From: Desulfobacteraceae bacterium
Lineage (GTDB): Bacteria; Desulfobacterota; Desulfobacteria; Desulfobacterales; Desulfobacteraceae
Assembly: GCA_003354055.1 (NCBI GenBank)
Contig: PIVQ01000011.1
Span: 1 to 39,029 of the forward strand
Direction: 5' to 3'
DNA length: 39,029 bases
A program made the position numbers and the translations under genes. Numbering within the stretch: the first letter of the stretch is position 1; the number at the start of each line of letters is the position of its first letter. Shown piece by piece: positions 27,390 to 37,309 of this stretch. A model generated the notes under the pieces. That model did no database searches. It saw nothing but the letters and a program-made list of their open reading frames with translations, and had not been told where the DNA came from.

Positions 27390-28103
27390 ATGAAACTATT
27401 CATCACACTGATCACAACAGGGCTTGTGCTCTGCTTTTCAGTTCAAACCTATTGTCAGACCATAACCTTGGGCCTTGCCGGCCTGAAAGACAATACACAA
27501 GGATTTCGCATTGCAAAAAAAATGATGGAAGTTATGGGCGAGAAACTGAAAATCACCATTGTTGTAATAAGGCTTCCGGCAATACGGGCAGTCTATGCAC
27601 TGAAACAAAATAAAATAGACGGAGAACTGTCGCGTGTAATAGAGTATGAGGCCTCCATTCCCGGTATTATCAGAGTAGATGAACCGATTACAGAAATGCC
27701 GTATTTTGCTTTTTCCAAATCCGAGGATATTACTATTAATGGATGGAAAAGCCTGGTTCCCTATAAAGTTGTTTATATCAGGGGGTATAAAATGATAGGG
27801 GTGCATTTAAAACCGATTCACACCAAACTCCACCCTGTTACAACGGCCGAAATGGGGCTGAATATGGTGGCAGCAGGACGAGCTGATATCTATATTGACA
27901 GCCTCTTTGGCATTGCCTCAGCCATGACGCCTTCACAATTGACTAAAAAAGGGATTAAAAAACTGAAGCCACCTGTTATGGTTGTCAGAACCTATACTTT
28001 TTTTGCCCCAAAGCATGCCGACCTGGCCAAGAAATACAATAAGGTTCTGGTTGAATTAAAAAAGGATGGAACTTATACTAAAATTTTAACACAAACTCCA
28101 TGA
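27390..28103 (+). CDS. Free periplasmic solute-binding protein, family 3
   Basis: A 237-aa protein with a signal peptide (LFITLITTGLVLCFSVQTYC, possibly cleaved before QTIT) and one SBP3-like domain: FRIAKKMMEVMGEKLKITIV, LPAIRAVYALKQNKIDGELS, ITEMPYFAFSKSEDI, VVYIRGYKMIGVHL, GLNMVAAGRADIYIDSLFGI, and a C-terminal LKKDGTYTKILTQ. ATG follows AGGAAGGG. It is shorter and more divergent than those at 15738 and 24222; the usual WPP-type binding strand is replaced by LGLAGLKDNTQGF. It sits between gene remnants but is itself intact. Substrate unknown. Confidence 0.8.
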   Translation: MKLFITLITTGLVLCFSVQTYCQTITLGLAGLKDNTQGFRIAKKMMEVMGEKLKITIVVIRLPAIRAVYALKQNKIDGELSRVIEYEASIPGIIRVDEPITEMPYFAFSKSEDITINGWKSLVPYKVVYIRGYKMIGVHLKPIHTKLHPVTTAEMGLNMVAAGRADIYIDSLFGIASAMTPSQLTKKGIKKLKPPVMVVRTYTFFAPKHADLAKKYNKVLVELKKDGTYTKILTQTP

Positions 28104-28309
28104 TCCAGGCAGATTCCACTTAAACGTTAGAGAATACTTCACTCTCTTCTTGCCGTTCATCTTCTATTAAAATTCGGGAAATTTTATATCAATCCACGTC
28201 AAATGTCTGGTGATGTCTTAATGATTTCCACCTCTAATTTGGCAAAAAATGTTTCCAACACAATATTTTTTTCTTAGCCCAAAACGTGTGGGATCGCGTG
28301 CCGTTGCGG

Positions 28310-28440
28310 TTAAGGCCCAAGCCCGAATACGTAAAACGACCCTGCTAAATCTTTTGGTCGGTATACCGGTGGCTGAAGAGGGTGAGATAACCATTTCAGG
28401 CCGGAAGATTTCAAGGTTAAGACAGATGGATTCACTTACG
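28310..28440 (+). pseudogene. ABC transporter ATPase fragment
   Basis: A short frame reads KTTLLNLLVGIPVAEEGEITISGRKISRL, the Walker A end and following strand of an ABC ATPase (LolD-like: GKTTLLNLL.G...P.EGEI...G..IS.L). The preceding glycines are replaced by ARIR, and nothing of the Q-loop, signature or Walker B follows. About 40 codons of a ~225-codon gene remain. It lies in a stretch of other remnants. Confidence 0.6.
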
Positions 28441-28469
28441 AAACCAAACGGCGGATGAAAAAGATAGAA

Positions 28470-28523
28470 CTCCCAATAAAAACAGGCCGGCCCCGGGGGA
28501 GTATTGGGAGGCCGGTGGTTTTT
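28470..28523 (-). terminator. Terminator of the porin remnant (overlapping hairpins)
   Basis: On the minus strand a GGCC-rich stem is followed by TTTTT (from the A-run at 28478-28482), as expected for an intrinsic terminator 40 bases after the porin stop at 28563. The same stretch contains a competing perfect repeat CTCCCAATA/TATTGGGAG (28470-28478 and 28502-28510). On the plus strand a T-run also follows, so it may act both ways. Confidence 0.6.
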
Positions 28524-28562
28524 AGAGCCGGGGGATGAGTCTGGGTAAATTAGAGGGTCAGC

Positions 28563-28770
28563 TTAAAAGTTAATCTGCCACTTGATACCGGCATAAGTGG
28601 CGTCCAGTTCCCCGGTACCGGTCCAGTTTTGATTTGGTGTAACCGTAACCGCATTCCATCTTTAACATTTCGTTGAAGACATAACCTGCAGAGAAATGAA
28701 AACCTGAACCGTCGTTGTCTGTGACAGTTGTACCGTCCCACACATCCCTCCGTATTGTGGACACTTTTTC
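28563..28770 (-). pseudogene. 3' remnant of an outer-membrane porin gene, frameshifted
   Basis: On the minus strand one frame gives WDGTTVTDNDGSGFHFSAGY then VFNEMLKMECGYGYTKSKLD; one base later the neighbouring frame continues GTGELDATYAGIKWQINF and stops. Alternating aromatic strands and a terminal Phe are typical of the last strands of a beta-barrel porin. Joining needs removal of one C near 28612-28616. Only about 60-65 residues remain; the 5' part is absent and the sequence upstream holds palindrome 5 and the next operon promoter. Confidence 0.75.
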
Positions 28771-28934
28771 GGATAGAATCAAAAAGTAGATTTAATTCTG
28801 TCGGATAATGAACATGCGTCGCAACAACAAATGAATCGAAGCGCTTATCAATGCGGGGACTTTTTTCCTCAGAAATTTATGCCCCTCTTCGACGACAAAG
28901 GTTGTCTGCCACGCCTGGCGATATGAAAAAGAAT

Positions 28935-28954
28935 TTCTTAAAATATTTGAAGAA
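28935..28954. promoter_or_regulatory. Enhancer-like palindrome 5
   Basis: TTCTTAAA-ATAT-TTGAAGAA, 7 of 8 positions complementary, with AGAATTTCTT on its left. It ends 83 bp before the promoter at 29038-29053. Confidence 0.65.
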
Positions 28955-29037
28955 TTTTATAGTCAACTTGTTGTGGATAAAGCTACGACCGTTCCTAAGT
29001 CCCTGTTTTTATGCTTAATACCATTACCATGCCGCAG

Positions 29038-29053
29038 TGGCACATATCTTGAT
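29038..29053 (+). promoter_or_regulatory. Sigma-54-like promoter for the 29283 operon
   Basis: TGGCACATATCTTGAT: perfect TGGCAC at -24, ten-base gap, TTGAT at -12. The start codon is 229 bases further on, giving a leader of about 215 bases, longer than at the other four promoters. A frame in this leader (29104-29286) contains RKDNPDVEKLFKAIS, reminiscent of an SBP3 C-terminus, so the leader may include an old gene remnant. Confidence 0.6.
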
Positions 29054-29282
29054 AGATAGTAAGCAAATATAAAAAATAATTACCTGTTTTCATATCAAAG
29101 AGGGTGCCAGTGCAGAATACCATCTGTTTACGAAAAGACAATCCCGATGTTGAAAAGCTTTTTAAGGCAATTTCAATAGTATCCATTTTGGAGCCGAAAA
29201 TTGGCAATACGGGTAAAGCTTTATATTTGGAAAGCCCATTCAGCTGTTCAAGAATAATGGCAAATTATAATGGAGGTATATT

Positions 29283-32200
29283 TTGAGATTTTCAAATAAG
29301 AGCTTTTCCCGTATTTCTTTATATTTCTTTATTCTCATTTTTTTCTCATCCGTTGCAATTGCAGAGGAGATACAACTTAAACGGCCCTTGACTATAGGTA
29401 TCTGGAACAATAATCCCCTTTGTTATGAAGATTTCCAGGGGGATGCCAAAGGGCTTTTCCCCGCTATACTTGATTATGTCGCGTTAATGGAGAACTGGGA
29501 TATTAATTATGTGTACGGTACATTTCGGGAACATTTTGAAGCGTTAATAAGAGGGGATCTTGATATCGTCCTAAGTGTTTCCGTGACCGAAGCCAGAAAA
29601 AAACAAATGCGGTTTATCACTGAAGATATATTTACCAATTGGGGGGTTGTGCTGATACGCGAAGGGGGTTCCATTTCAAACCTTCTGGACCTGGCGGGCA
29701 AGAAAATCGCGGCAATGGACAAAGCCGTATACACCGATGGTAAAGGCGGTATCAGGGACCTTATAACAACCTTTGCCCTTGATACCCGGATTATACCCAC
29801 AAAAACCTATCAGGAAGCCATGAAACTTGTGGAAGACGGCATGGCTGATGCGGCAGTGGTTAATCGTATTGTGGGTGACACCCAGTCGGAAAAATTCGGC
29901 CTTGTCCAGAGCGGTATCGTATACTTGCCGGTGAAAACAAGGATTGCCCTTAACAAAGACAAACCGGAACTGGCTGTTGTGGCTAAGGCTATTGACCGGC
30001 ATATGCAGCGGCTGCGCACAGATCAGAATTCAATGTATTATCAATCTTTGCAAAAAGCCCACAGCGGCATCGGTACCACATCTCTTGTGAAGAATACCCT
30101 GCAGGCGCTGGAGAATGAGCGGTTGTCCATTGAGGCATCTAAATCATTAAGCCGTCCTGATATTTCATTGACAACTGAAGAGGCACAATGGCTTAAAGAA
30201 CACCCTTCCTTTAAAGTTGCCTCTTTTCCCCTTGCACCCTATATCATGAAGGACAGAGGAAGGGTGGAAGGCTATATGCCCGGGTTGGTACGAATGATAA
30301 GTGCAAAGGTCAACCTTACCCCGCAATTCATACACTATGACTTACTATCGGACGCCAATAAAGCAGTTCAGACAGGCGTGGTGGCAGCTTCCTTGGGGCG
30401 TATAAAAACTCCCGAACTTGAGGAGTATCTTCAGTTTTCATTTGAAACCATGCCTCTGAATCTGGCCATATTTGCACAAAAAACCGACGATTCCATCTAC
30501 CGGATTGAAGATCTTGAGGCCAAACGTATCGCATCTTATACGGGATACGCCTTGAATCCTTTATTAAAAAAAATTTTTCCGGATACACAATTGGTGATGG
30601 CTGACAATGCTGTGGGAATGATGCAACTGGTCGCCGCCAGAAACGCTGATGCAGCCATACAGGAGCAGTACACCGGACTGCATATGTTGAGGAAAAATTT
30701 TATAACCGTTCTTGAAGTGAAAGGGTTTGCACAATTTGAAGGAATTAAAAAAATGTCCGGGCATTCATACGTTGTGCACAAAGATTTTGCTTTGTTAAAA
30801 TCAATACTGGACAAGGGGTATGAGGCCTTATCCGAAAAGGAACGGCAGAGCCTCTGGAACAAATGGTTTGATAAGAGTTCAGTTCTTAAAGAGATCAGTG
30901 AGATAAAACTCACAAAAAAAGAAGATTCCTGGTTAAAGGCGCATCCGATACTAAAGGTGGGTGTGGATAAGGATCTTGCGCCCCTGGAATGGCTTGATGA
31001 GAAAGGGGAACTGCAGGGTGTTTCAAGAGGGTTTCTTGATGCCCTGGGACAGGTTTTCGATCTAAACTATGAATGGATCGTTACTTCTGATCAGGGACGG
31101 ATTCTGCAGACAACTCAAAAAGAAAAAATTGACCTGTTCAGTGCGTTAAAGATCAATTTTATTGAAGACGGCAATCTTACACCCATAAGTCCCCATATTT
31201 CCCTTCCGGTGGTGGCCTTTGCCATGGCAGATACACCGTATGTACAGGATATCAGCTATTTTGAGAATAAAACCCTGGCCGTAATAAAAAAACATTCTTA
31301 TGTAAAAGAAATCACCCGCAAATGGCCAAAAATAAAATTATTGCAGGTTCAAAGCCAGGAAGAAGGGATAAACAGCATTAAAACCAAAAAGGCAGATGCT
31401 TTTTTGGGCGCTTTGATTACCACATCAAACAGACTGGCTAAAATGGGCCGGGTGGATATCAGGGTTGTCGGGGAGACCGATTATTCTTTGAAATTTTCCA
31501 TGGCCCCGCATAGTGACAACCCAGAGCTTGCTTCAATCTTAAAAAAGTTTTTCAAGGCAATCCCGAAACAGAAAAAAGAGGGAATATTCAGGCAGTGGAT
31601 CTCTGTAAAATACGATCATGGTCTTGATGCCGCCTATGTCTGGAGTATTGTGTTAAAAGTGGGGGCCGGCGCCTTCGTTCTTGTTGGCATCTTTGTTTTC
31701 TGGAACCGGAAATTACGGCTTGAAGTGCTTAAAAGAAAAGAAAGCGAAGACCGGTTTAAAACTCTTGTGGGAAATATTCCGGGGGTGGTCTACCGCTGCC
31801 GGATGGATGGCAGTTTTAACGCCTCATATATATCTGAAGAAGTGAACAACCTGGCCGGGTTCCCGGCATCGGCATTTTTAAAGGATGAGCCTGTAAAACC
31901 CATTATGGAGATCATTCATCCTGATGACCGGACGGATCTTAAACAAAAACTGTTTGACAGCACAAATAAAGACCGGCCATATGATCTGGCATCAAGGGTT
32001 CTTCGCAAGGACAACAGTATCAGGCATATCAGGATCCGGGGCCGGGCAATTAAAAACAAATACGGCGAATTTTCCCACCTTGACGGAACTATTTTTGATG
32101 TCACAGGAAAATTGATTGCCGAAAACGAATTAAAAGCCAGTGAAAGAAGAGTTAAAAGAATACTTGAGACAGCCAACGAGGGATTCTGGTTTACCGATAA

Positions 32201-34781
32201 CGAAGGGGTTACCATTGAAGTCAATCCCAGCATGTGCGCCATATTGGACAGGTATGAATCCCAAATCACGGATAAAAAGATATTTGAATTTGTTGATGAT
32301 GGTCACCTCCAAGATATCAGAAGCCTGTTTGACAATAACGACACGCAGGGCGATCTTGCCATAGAAGTCAATCTGACAAGAAAAGATGCATCGTTTATCC
32401 CCTGCCTTTTGAATGCTACCCGTTTTTTTGATGACAAAGGCAATCAGGCCGGCATCTTTGCCCTGGTAACAGATATTACAGCCCAAAAAGAAATTCAGGC
32501 TGCCCTTGAGATTGAAAAGGACAAAGCCCAGCAGGCCACCCGGGCCAAGAGTGATTTTCTGGCCAATATGAGCCATGAGATAAGAACGCCTATGAATGCC
32601 GTATTGGGCATGACGCATCTTGCACTGCAGACGGAATTGAATAAAAAACAGGAAAGCTATCTGCAAAAGATTAAATTTTCGGCAAACTCCCTTTTGGGTG
32701 TAATAAACGACATTCTGGATTTTTCAAAAATAGAGGCAGGCAAACTTGAAATTGAGTCGGTGAAGTTCAATATCATGGAGATGCTGGGTAATCTTTCCAA
32801 TATTGTCGGCATCAAGGCCGACCAAAAAGGCCTTGAATTCCTCTATAAGGTTGACAAGGCAATTCCAACAAATTTAATAGGTGACCCGTTAAGACTCGGC
32901 CAGATCCTTTTGAATCTTGCCAATAATGCTATAAAGTTCACTGAAAACGGCGAGATTGTCATCTCGGTCTCCATTGATTCCATGACCGAAAAAGATATAA
33001 AGCTCTATTTCATTGTGGAGGATACCGGCATCGGCATGAGCGAGGAACAGGTATCCAAATTATTCCGGGCGTTTACCCAGGCCGACACATCAACCACCCG
33101 CAAATACGGTGGCACAGGGCTTGGGTTAAGTATCTCCAAGCATCTGGTGGAAATAATGGACGGTCACATCTGGGTTGAAAGTACGCCAGGAAAAGGAAGC
33201 AGATTCCAGTTTACCGTAACATGCTTGCTGCAAAAGGGAGCGGTTCAAGGCATTACCTTCAATACCGACCTTTTAAAGGGTAAAAAGACACTTGTGGTGG
33301 ATGACAGCAGGAATGCCAGGGAAATCTTTTTAAATGATCTGGACTCTATGGGTATAAACGCCCATGAAGCTTCCGGGGGGGGACAGGCCTTAGAAATGAT
33401 CAGCCGGGCTATTGAAGCCGGCCGGCCATATGAACTTGTCCTGACCGACTGGAGAATGCCTGATATCAACGGAATTGATGTTGCCAGGCGGATCAAAACA
33501 GAGATCCCGGAAAAATCTCGACCGGATATCATCCTGATTACAGCTTTTGGCCGGGAAGAGATCATGGAGGAAGCAAAGGAGGTGGGGCTGGATGCTTTTC
33601 TGATTAAGCCCGTAAGCCCTTCCGTACTTTTTAACACCATAGTTGAGACCCTTGAATTATCCGAATTAAAAACATTTAAAGCTGAAACATTATCCAATCA
33701 AAACCAAACATATAATCTTGAAGGCAATAGCATTTTACTGGTTGAAGATAATGAATTGAACCAGGACGTTGCAAAAGAGATATTAGAAGCCGCTGGCGTT
33801 ATTGTCGATATAGCGGAAAACGGCGCCGTGGCTGTGGAGAAGGTCGGCCAAACGGCTTATGATGCAGTTTTGATGGATGTTCAGATGCCTGTTATGGATG
33901 GTCACCAGGCAACCCGGGCCATTCGCAAGCAGGAACAGTTCAAGGATCTCCCGATTATCGCCATGACGGCCGGTGCCATGGTTGGGGACAAAGAAAGAAG
34001 CCTTGAGGCGGGAATGAATGACTATATTTCAAAGCCCATTGACCATGAACAGCTTTTCGAAACTCTGTCCCGTTATGTTAAACCCGGAAAACAACAATCT
34101 CCTGATACAGGAAAGGCATCGGCACAAAATACTTCCGAGGGCAGCATTGACAATAGGGATGAGGCACCCCTCGTTGAAATTCCGGGATTTGACATCCGCG
34201 AAGGGATAAGCCGTTTTCTCGGCAACAGGGAATCGTACTACCGGTTTCTTGGAAAAGTCAGAATTTCCCAGGCAAATGCAGGCAGTGACATACGGAATGC
34301 ACTTGAGCAAAAGGATTTTGAATTGGCCAAAAGGCTTGCTCACACGGCCAAAGGCGTGTGTGCCAATGCGTCTGCTATTAACATGCAGCAGGCAAGCTTA
34401 AATTTGGAAAATGCGATAAGAGAAGGCGAACAGGACAAATACACAGAAGAACTTGCAAATTTTGAAAAATCACTTGGGGATATGATCCAGAGCCTTGAGG
34501 CGTTTGAAGAATTGCTACCTTCTGAAAAAAAGGTCAACACGATTGCAAAAACAGAAGAGATGGATGTTGAAGCATTCCGGAAACCCTTGAAAAAGCTTTG
34601 TAAATTATTGTCCGAGGATGATCTTGATGCAGAAGATGTTCTTGGTGAACTTTTTCAAATGCCTGGGGCCGGAACAATAAATGAAGAACTTTCCAGGGTA
34701 AATGCATCCATCGGCAATTATGATTTTGCCGCCGCCTTAGAGCAGGTGGAGGCTGTCATGGAAGAAAGGGGGATTGAGTAA
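29283..34781 (+). CDS. Triple-SBP3 phosphorelay hybrid kinase (PAS-PAS-HK-REC-REC-HPt)
   Basis: An 1832-aa protein starting at TTG 29283, placed 6 bases after GGAGG and opening a signal/anchor (about 8-27). Three SBP3 domains (about 32-260, 295-530, 541-775), membrane helix (about 785-806), two PAS domains (about 820-945, 955-1080), HisKA with [10 protein letters not shown] (H1098), HATPase with [12 protein letters not shown], receiver 1 with D1389 in [11 protein letters not shown], receiver 2 with D1532 in [11 protein letters not shown], and an HPt domain with [12 protein letters not shown] (H1687). All relay residues are present, so a BarA/TorS-like His-Asp-His route within one chain is expected, ending on a separate receiver. 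The next two genes, with receivers, follow without a gap and are the obvious recipients. The first SBP3 domain is the most divergent of the three. Confidence 0.93.
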   Translation: MRFSNKSFSRISLYFFILIFFSSVAIAEEIQLKRPLTIGIWNNNPLCYEDFQGDAKGLFPAILDYVALMENWDINYVYGTFREHFEALIRGDLDIVLSVSVTEARKKQMRFITEDIFTNWGVVLIREGGSISNLLDLAGKKIAAMDKAVYTDGKGGIRDLITTFALDTRIIPTKTYQEAMKLVEDGMADAAVVNRIVGDTQSEKFGLVQSGIVYLPVKTRIALNKDKPELAVVAKAIDRHMQRLRTDQNSMYYQSLQKAHSGIGTTSLVKNTLQALENERLSIEASKSLSRPDISLTTEEAQWLKEHPSFKVASFPLAPYIMKDRGRVEGYMPGLVRMISAKVNLTPQFIHYDLLSDANKAVQTGVVAASLGRIKTPELEEYLQFSFETMPLNLAIFAQKTDDSIYRIEDLEAKRIASYTGYALNPLLKKIFPDTQLVMADNAVGMMQLVAARNADAAIQEQYTGLHMLRKNFITVLEVKGFAQFEGIKKMSGHSYVVHKDFALLKSILDKGYEALSEKERQSLWNKWFDKSSVLKEISEIKLTKKEDSWLKAHPILKVGVDKDLAPLEWLDEKGELQGVSRGFLDALGQVFDLNYEWIVTSDQGRILQTTQKEKIDLFSALKINFIEDGNLTPISPHISLPVVAFAMADTPYVQDISYFENKTLAVIKKHSYVKEITRKWPKIKLLQVQSQEEGINSIKTKKADAFLGALITTSNRLAKMGRVDIRVVGETDYSLKFSMAPHSDNPELASILKKFFKAIPKQKKEGIFRQWISVKYDHGLDAAYVWSIVLKVGAGAFVLVGIFVFWNRKLRLEVLKRKESEDRFKTLVGNIPGVVYRCRMDGSFNASYISEEVNNLAGFPASAFLKDEPVKPIMEIIHPDDRTDLKQKLFDSTNKDRPYDLASRVLRKDNSIRHIRIRGRAIKNKYGEFSHLDGTIFDVTGKLIAENELKASERRVKRILETANEGFWFTDNEGVTIEVNPSMCAILDRYESQITDKKIFEFVDDGHLQDIRSLFDNNDTQGDLAIEVNLTRKDASFIPCLLNATRFFDDKGNQAGIFALVTDITAQKEIQAALEIEKDKAQQATRAKSDFLANMSHEIRTPMNAVLGMTHLALQTELNKKQESYLQKIKFSANSLLGVINDILDFSKIEAGKLEIESVKFNIMEMLGNLSNIVGIKADQKGLEFLYKVDKAIPTNLIGDPLRLGQILLNLANNAIKFTENGEIVISVSIDSMTEKDIKLYFIVEDTGIGMSEEQVSKLFRAFTQADTSTTRKYGGTGLGLSISKHLVEIMDGHIWVESTPGKGSRFQFTVTCLLQKGAVQGITFNTDLLKGKKTLVVDDSRNAREIFLNDLDSMGINAHEASGGGQALEMISRAIEAGRPYELVLTDWRMPDINGIDVARRIKTEIPEKSRPDIILITAFGREEIMEEAKEVGLDAFLIKPVSPSVLFNTIVETLELSELKTFKAETLSNQNQTYNLEGNSILLVEDNELNQDVAKEILEAAGVIVDIAENGAVAVEKVGQTAYDAVLMDVQMPVMDGHQATRAIRKQEQFKDLPIIAMTAGAMVGDKERSLEAGMNDYISKPIDHEQLFETLSRYVKPGKQQSPDTGKASAQNTSEGSIDNRDEAPLVEIPGFDIREGISRFLGNRESYYRFLGKVRISQANAGSDIRNALEQKDFELAKRLAHTAKGVCANASAINMQQASLNLENAIREGEQDKYTEELANFEKSLGDMIQSLEAFEELLPSEKKVNTIAKTEEMDVEAFRKPLKKLCKLLSEDDLDAEDVLGELFQMPGAGTINEELSRVNASIGNYDFAAALEQVEAVMEERGIE

Positions 34782-35923
34782 TGAATTCGCCATTGCAGCA
34801 GGGGAAAAAACCTAAAATTTTGCTGGTAGACGACAATAGTGACAATATTAATCTCTTATCGGAACTCTTAAAACCTTACTACCGAAGAGTTTTTGCATTA
34901 TTCGGCGCAAGAGCCATAGAAATTGCAACCTCACAGGATCCGCCGGATCTTATCCTGCTGGACGTGATGATGCCGGGAATTGACGGGTTTGAGGTCTGCC
35001 GCCGGATCAAAGAAGATGAAACGGCCAAAAGAATACCCATCATCTTTGTTACGGCCATGGGCGCTATCAAAGATGAACTCAAAGGTTTTGAGGCCGGAGG
35101 GGTTGATTACATTACAAAACCCATCACACCCCATACAGTTCTTGCAAGGGTGGCGACCCATTTGGAATTGTATGATAAACGTATCCGGCTTGCAAAGCAA
35201 AACGAGATACTTGAAGAAAAAGTCAAAAAGCGTACGCAGGAGCTTAAATCATTAAAAGATACAGCCCTCCTGACCCTTGCCAATCTTGCTGAAACACGGG
35301 ACAACGAAACCGGCGGCCATATAAGGCGCACCCAGGTTTATATAAGGATCCTGGCAAATCAGCTCCTGGATCATCCGAGGTTCAAAAAATATTTTGAGAA
35401 AAACCCTGTTTCACTCCTTTTTGAGGCTGCTCCGCTTCATGATGTCGGTAAGGTAGGGGTGCCTGATAAAATACTTCTTAAGCCTGGCTTGCTTTCCGAG
35501 GATGAATTCCAGGAAATGAAAAAGCATACTAAATATGGCAGGGATGCCCTTAAAATGGCAAAAGTTTCCTGCGGATGCGCAATGGGAGAGCAGGTCTTTT
35601 CAACCGCCATGGAAATTGCCTATTCTCATCATGAAAAATGGCGGGGAGGGGGCTACCCCGACGGCTTAAAAGGTGAGGAAATCCCCATCCCGGCAAGGCT
35701 GATGGCACTGGCGGACATTTATGATGCCCTGGTCAGCCGGCGCTGCTATAAAACACCCATGTCTCACCAGCAGGCAGTGAAGATAATAACCCATGGAGAC
35801 GAAATCACCTCGCCCAAGGACTTTGATCCTGATGTCCTTGAGGCGTTTGTTGAGGTAAAAAAACAATTCAGAGAAGTTGCGGTCACTTTGGCTGATTCAA
35901 ACTGGGAAAGAGATACTATATAA
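34781..35923 (+). CDS. Response regulator with HD-GYP phosphodiesterase domain
   Basis: A 380-aa protein: receiver (about 12-130) with LLVDD, D61 in LILLDVMMPGIDG, T in FVTA and K in ITKPI; a short coiled coil; then an HD-GYP domain (about 165-365) with PLHDVGKVGVPD (H220, D221), SHHEKWRGGGYPDG (GYP at 291-293) and ARLMALADIYDAL. It is predicted to hydrolyse cyclic di-GMP when phosphorylated. An unusual short insertion VSCGCAMGEQVF carries two cysteines near the active-site region. Its ATG overlaps the kinase stop by one base (TAATG), so it is translationally coupled and probably receives phosphate from the HPt domain. Confidence 0.93.
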   Translation: MNSPLQQGKKPKILLVDDNSDNINLLSELLKPYYRRVFALFGARAIEIATSQDPPDLILLDVMMPGIDGFEVCRRIKEDETAKRIPIIFVTAMGAIKDELKGFEAGGVDYITKPITPHTVLARVATHLELYDKRIRLAKQNEILEEKVKKRTQELKSLKDTALLTLANLAETRDNETGGHIRRTQVYIRILANQLLDHPRFKKYFEKNPVSLLFEAAPLHDVGKVGVPDKILLKPGLLSEDEFQEMKKHTKYGRDALKMAKVSCGCAMGEQVFSTAMEIAYSHHEKWRGGGYPDGLKGEEIPIPARLMALADIYDALVSRRCYKTPMSHQQAVKIITHGDEITSPKDFDPDVLEAFVEVKKQFREVAVTLADSNWERDTI

Positions 35924-35936
35924 AAAGGGGATGATT

Positions 35937-37073
35937 ATGGATGATCAAAAAAAAACCATTCTAATTGTGGATGACAGTCCTGAAAATATAAGTGTATTGG
36001 GTGAAATTCTGAAACCATATTACAGAAGGCAGGTGGCCACTAATGGAGAGAATGCCTTAAAGCTTATTGAGAAAGGGCCTCATCCGGATTTGATCCTTCT
36101 GGATATTATGATGCCTGGCATTGGCGGCTATGAAACCTGTAAGCGCCTGAAAGCGGATAAAAAGACAAAAAATATCCCTGTCATGTTTGTAACGGCAAAA
36201 GCAGAGGATTTGGATGAGGCGAAGGGATTCGCCGTCGGGGCAGTGGATTATATCACCAAACCCATAAAGCCCGTCCGGCTTTTGGCCAGGATAAAAACCC
36301 ATCTTAAACTCGAAAACGCCCTCCTCCAGCTGAAGGAGCAAAATGAAGAACTTTTTGCCGCTCAACGCATCAGAAAGGACATTGAGGCTATTTCCAGACA
36401 TGATATGAAAAATCCTCTAACCGTGGTACTGGGAAACCCGGAACTGCTTCTTTTGGATCCTGAAAATTTAACTAAAAAACAGATAACACAAATTATGGCT
36501 ATAAGGACTTCAGGTTACCGTATCCTTGAAATGCTGAACAGATCTCTTGACCTTATCAAAATGGAATCCGGGACCTATCGGTTTAACCCTGCCAGGGTTG
36601 ATGTCCTGAAAATCATCAATGCAATTTGTAACGATTTGGATAAAAAGTTTAAAACGTCTTTAGTTGATTTAAAGATATCCTGTGCCAAGGAACTTGAAGA
36701 CCACTCCGGAAGAGTCGATATCTCTGGGGATGAGCTTTTGACGTATACGCTATTGGCAAATCTTATCCGGAATGCTCTGGAAGCATCGCCGCAGGGCACT
36801 TTGGTGGCCGTTGATATAAATAAACAGGAAAATGATATCGTCATAAGCATACATAATCAGGGGGTTATTCCGATGGAAATCCGGGATCGTTTTTTTAATA
36901 AATATGTGACATCAGGAAAAAACAGGGGAACAGGGCTTGGCACCTATTCAGCCCGTCTTTTTGCAAGAACCCAGAAAGGCGATATCACCTATACCAGTTC
37001 AGAAGGACACGGCACACTGCTTGACGTTGTGCTAAAGGCTTTTGATCCATTGCGTCAGGCGTATAAAAATTAA
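35937..37073 (+). CDS. Receiver-histidine kinase
   Basis: A 378-aa cytosolic protein starting at ATG 35937, 6 bases after GGGG; earlier in-frame starts at 35877 and 35931 lack a spaced ribosome site or overlap the previous gene. Receiver (about 5-122) with LIVDDS, D56 in LILLDIMMPGIGG and K in ITKPI; then a histidine-kinase core with SRHDMKNPLTVVLGN (H155), N-box LLANLIRNALEAS and GTGLGTYSARLFA. The G1 box is modified (SIHNQGVIP instead of DxGxG), so ATP binding should be checked. It lies 13 bases after the HD-GYP gene in the same operon. A receiver-first kinase of this kind can take phosphate from the upstream relay and modulate its own kinase core. Confidence 0.88.
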   Translation: MDDQKKTILIVDDSPENISVLGEILKPYYRRQVATNGENALKLIEKGPHPDLILLDIMMPGIGGYETCKRLKADKKTKNIPVMFVTAKAEDLDEAKGFAVGAVDYITKPIKPVRLLARIKTHLKLENALLQLKEQNEELFAAQRIRKDIEAISRHDMKNPLTVVLGNPELLLLDPENLTKKQITQIMAIRTSGYRILEMLNRSLDLIKMESGTYRFNPARVDVLKIINAICNDLDKKFKTSLVDLKISCAKELEDHSGRVDISGDELLTYTLLANLIRNALEASPQGTLVAVDINKQENDIVISIHNQGVIPMEIRDRFFNKYVTSGKNRGTGLGTYSARLFARTQKGDITYTSSEGHGTLLDVVLKAFDPLRQAYKN

Positions 37074-37223
37074 AATTATTCGTATCCGTCCCCGGTTTCA
37101 CTGGCCTTGGTCCTGTCAGCTTTTGAGTTGCTTTTGTTTTTCTCCCTGATCCAGCTATTCTCGCGACTTTATATATAAACTGAGAATCTTAGGAATAGAT
37201 TTGTATCAAGGAAAGCAGGTCCT

Positions 37224-37254
37224 ATGACGTGTAATAATTTTTCATTACCGTCAT
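37224..37254. repeat. Imperfect inverted repeat
   Basis: ATGACGTGTAAT and ATTACCGTCAT pair with one bulged base over an 8-base loop, between the end of the REC-kinase gene and the IS remnant. It could be a terminator of the 29283-37073 operon or a leftover of the element. Confidence 0.35.
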
Positions 37255-37309
37255 GATCAATGCCTGTAGGTGCTTCAAGAAGCTGGAGGGAGCCAGATGG
37301 CGTAATACC

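Noticed and set aside
29104..29286. 60-aa frame in the leader of the 29283 gene as a real gene
   Set aside because: No ribosome site, overlaps the TTG start, and only a short SBP3-like stretch; treated as a possible remnant.
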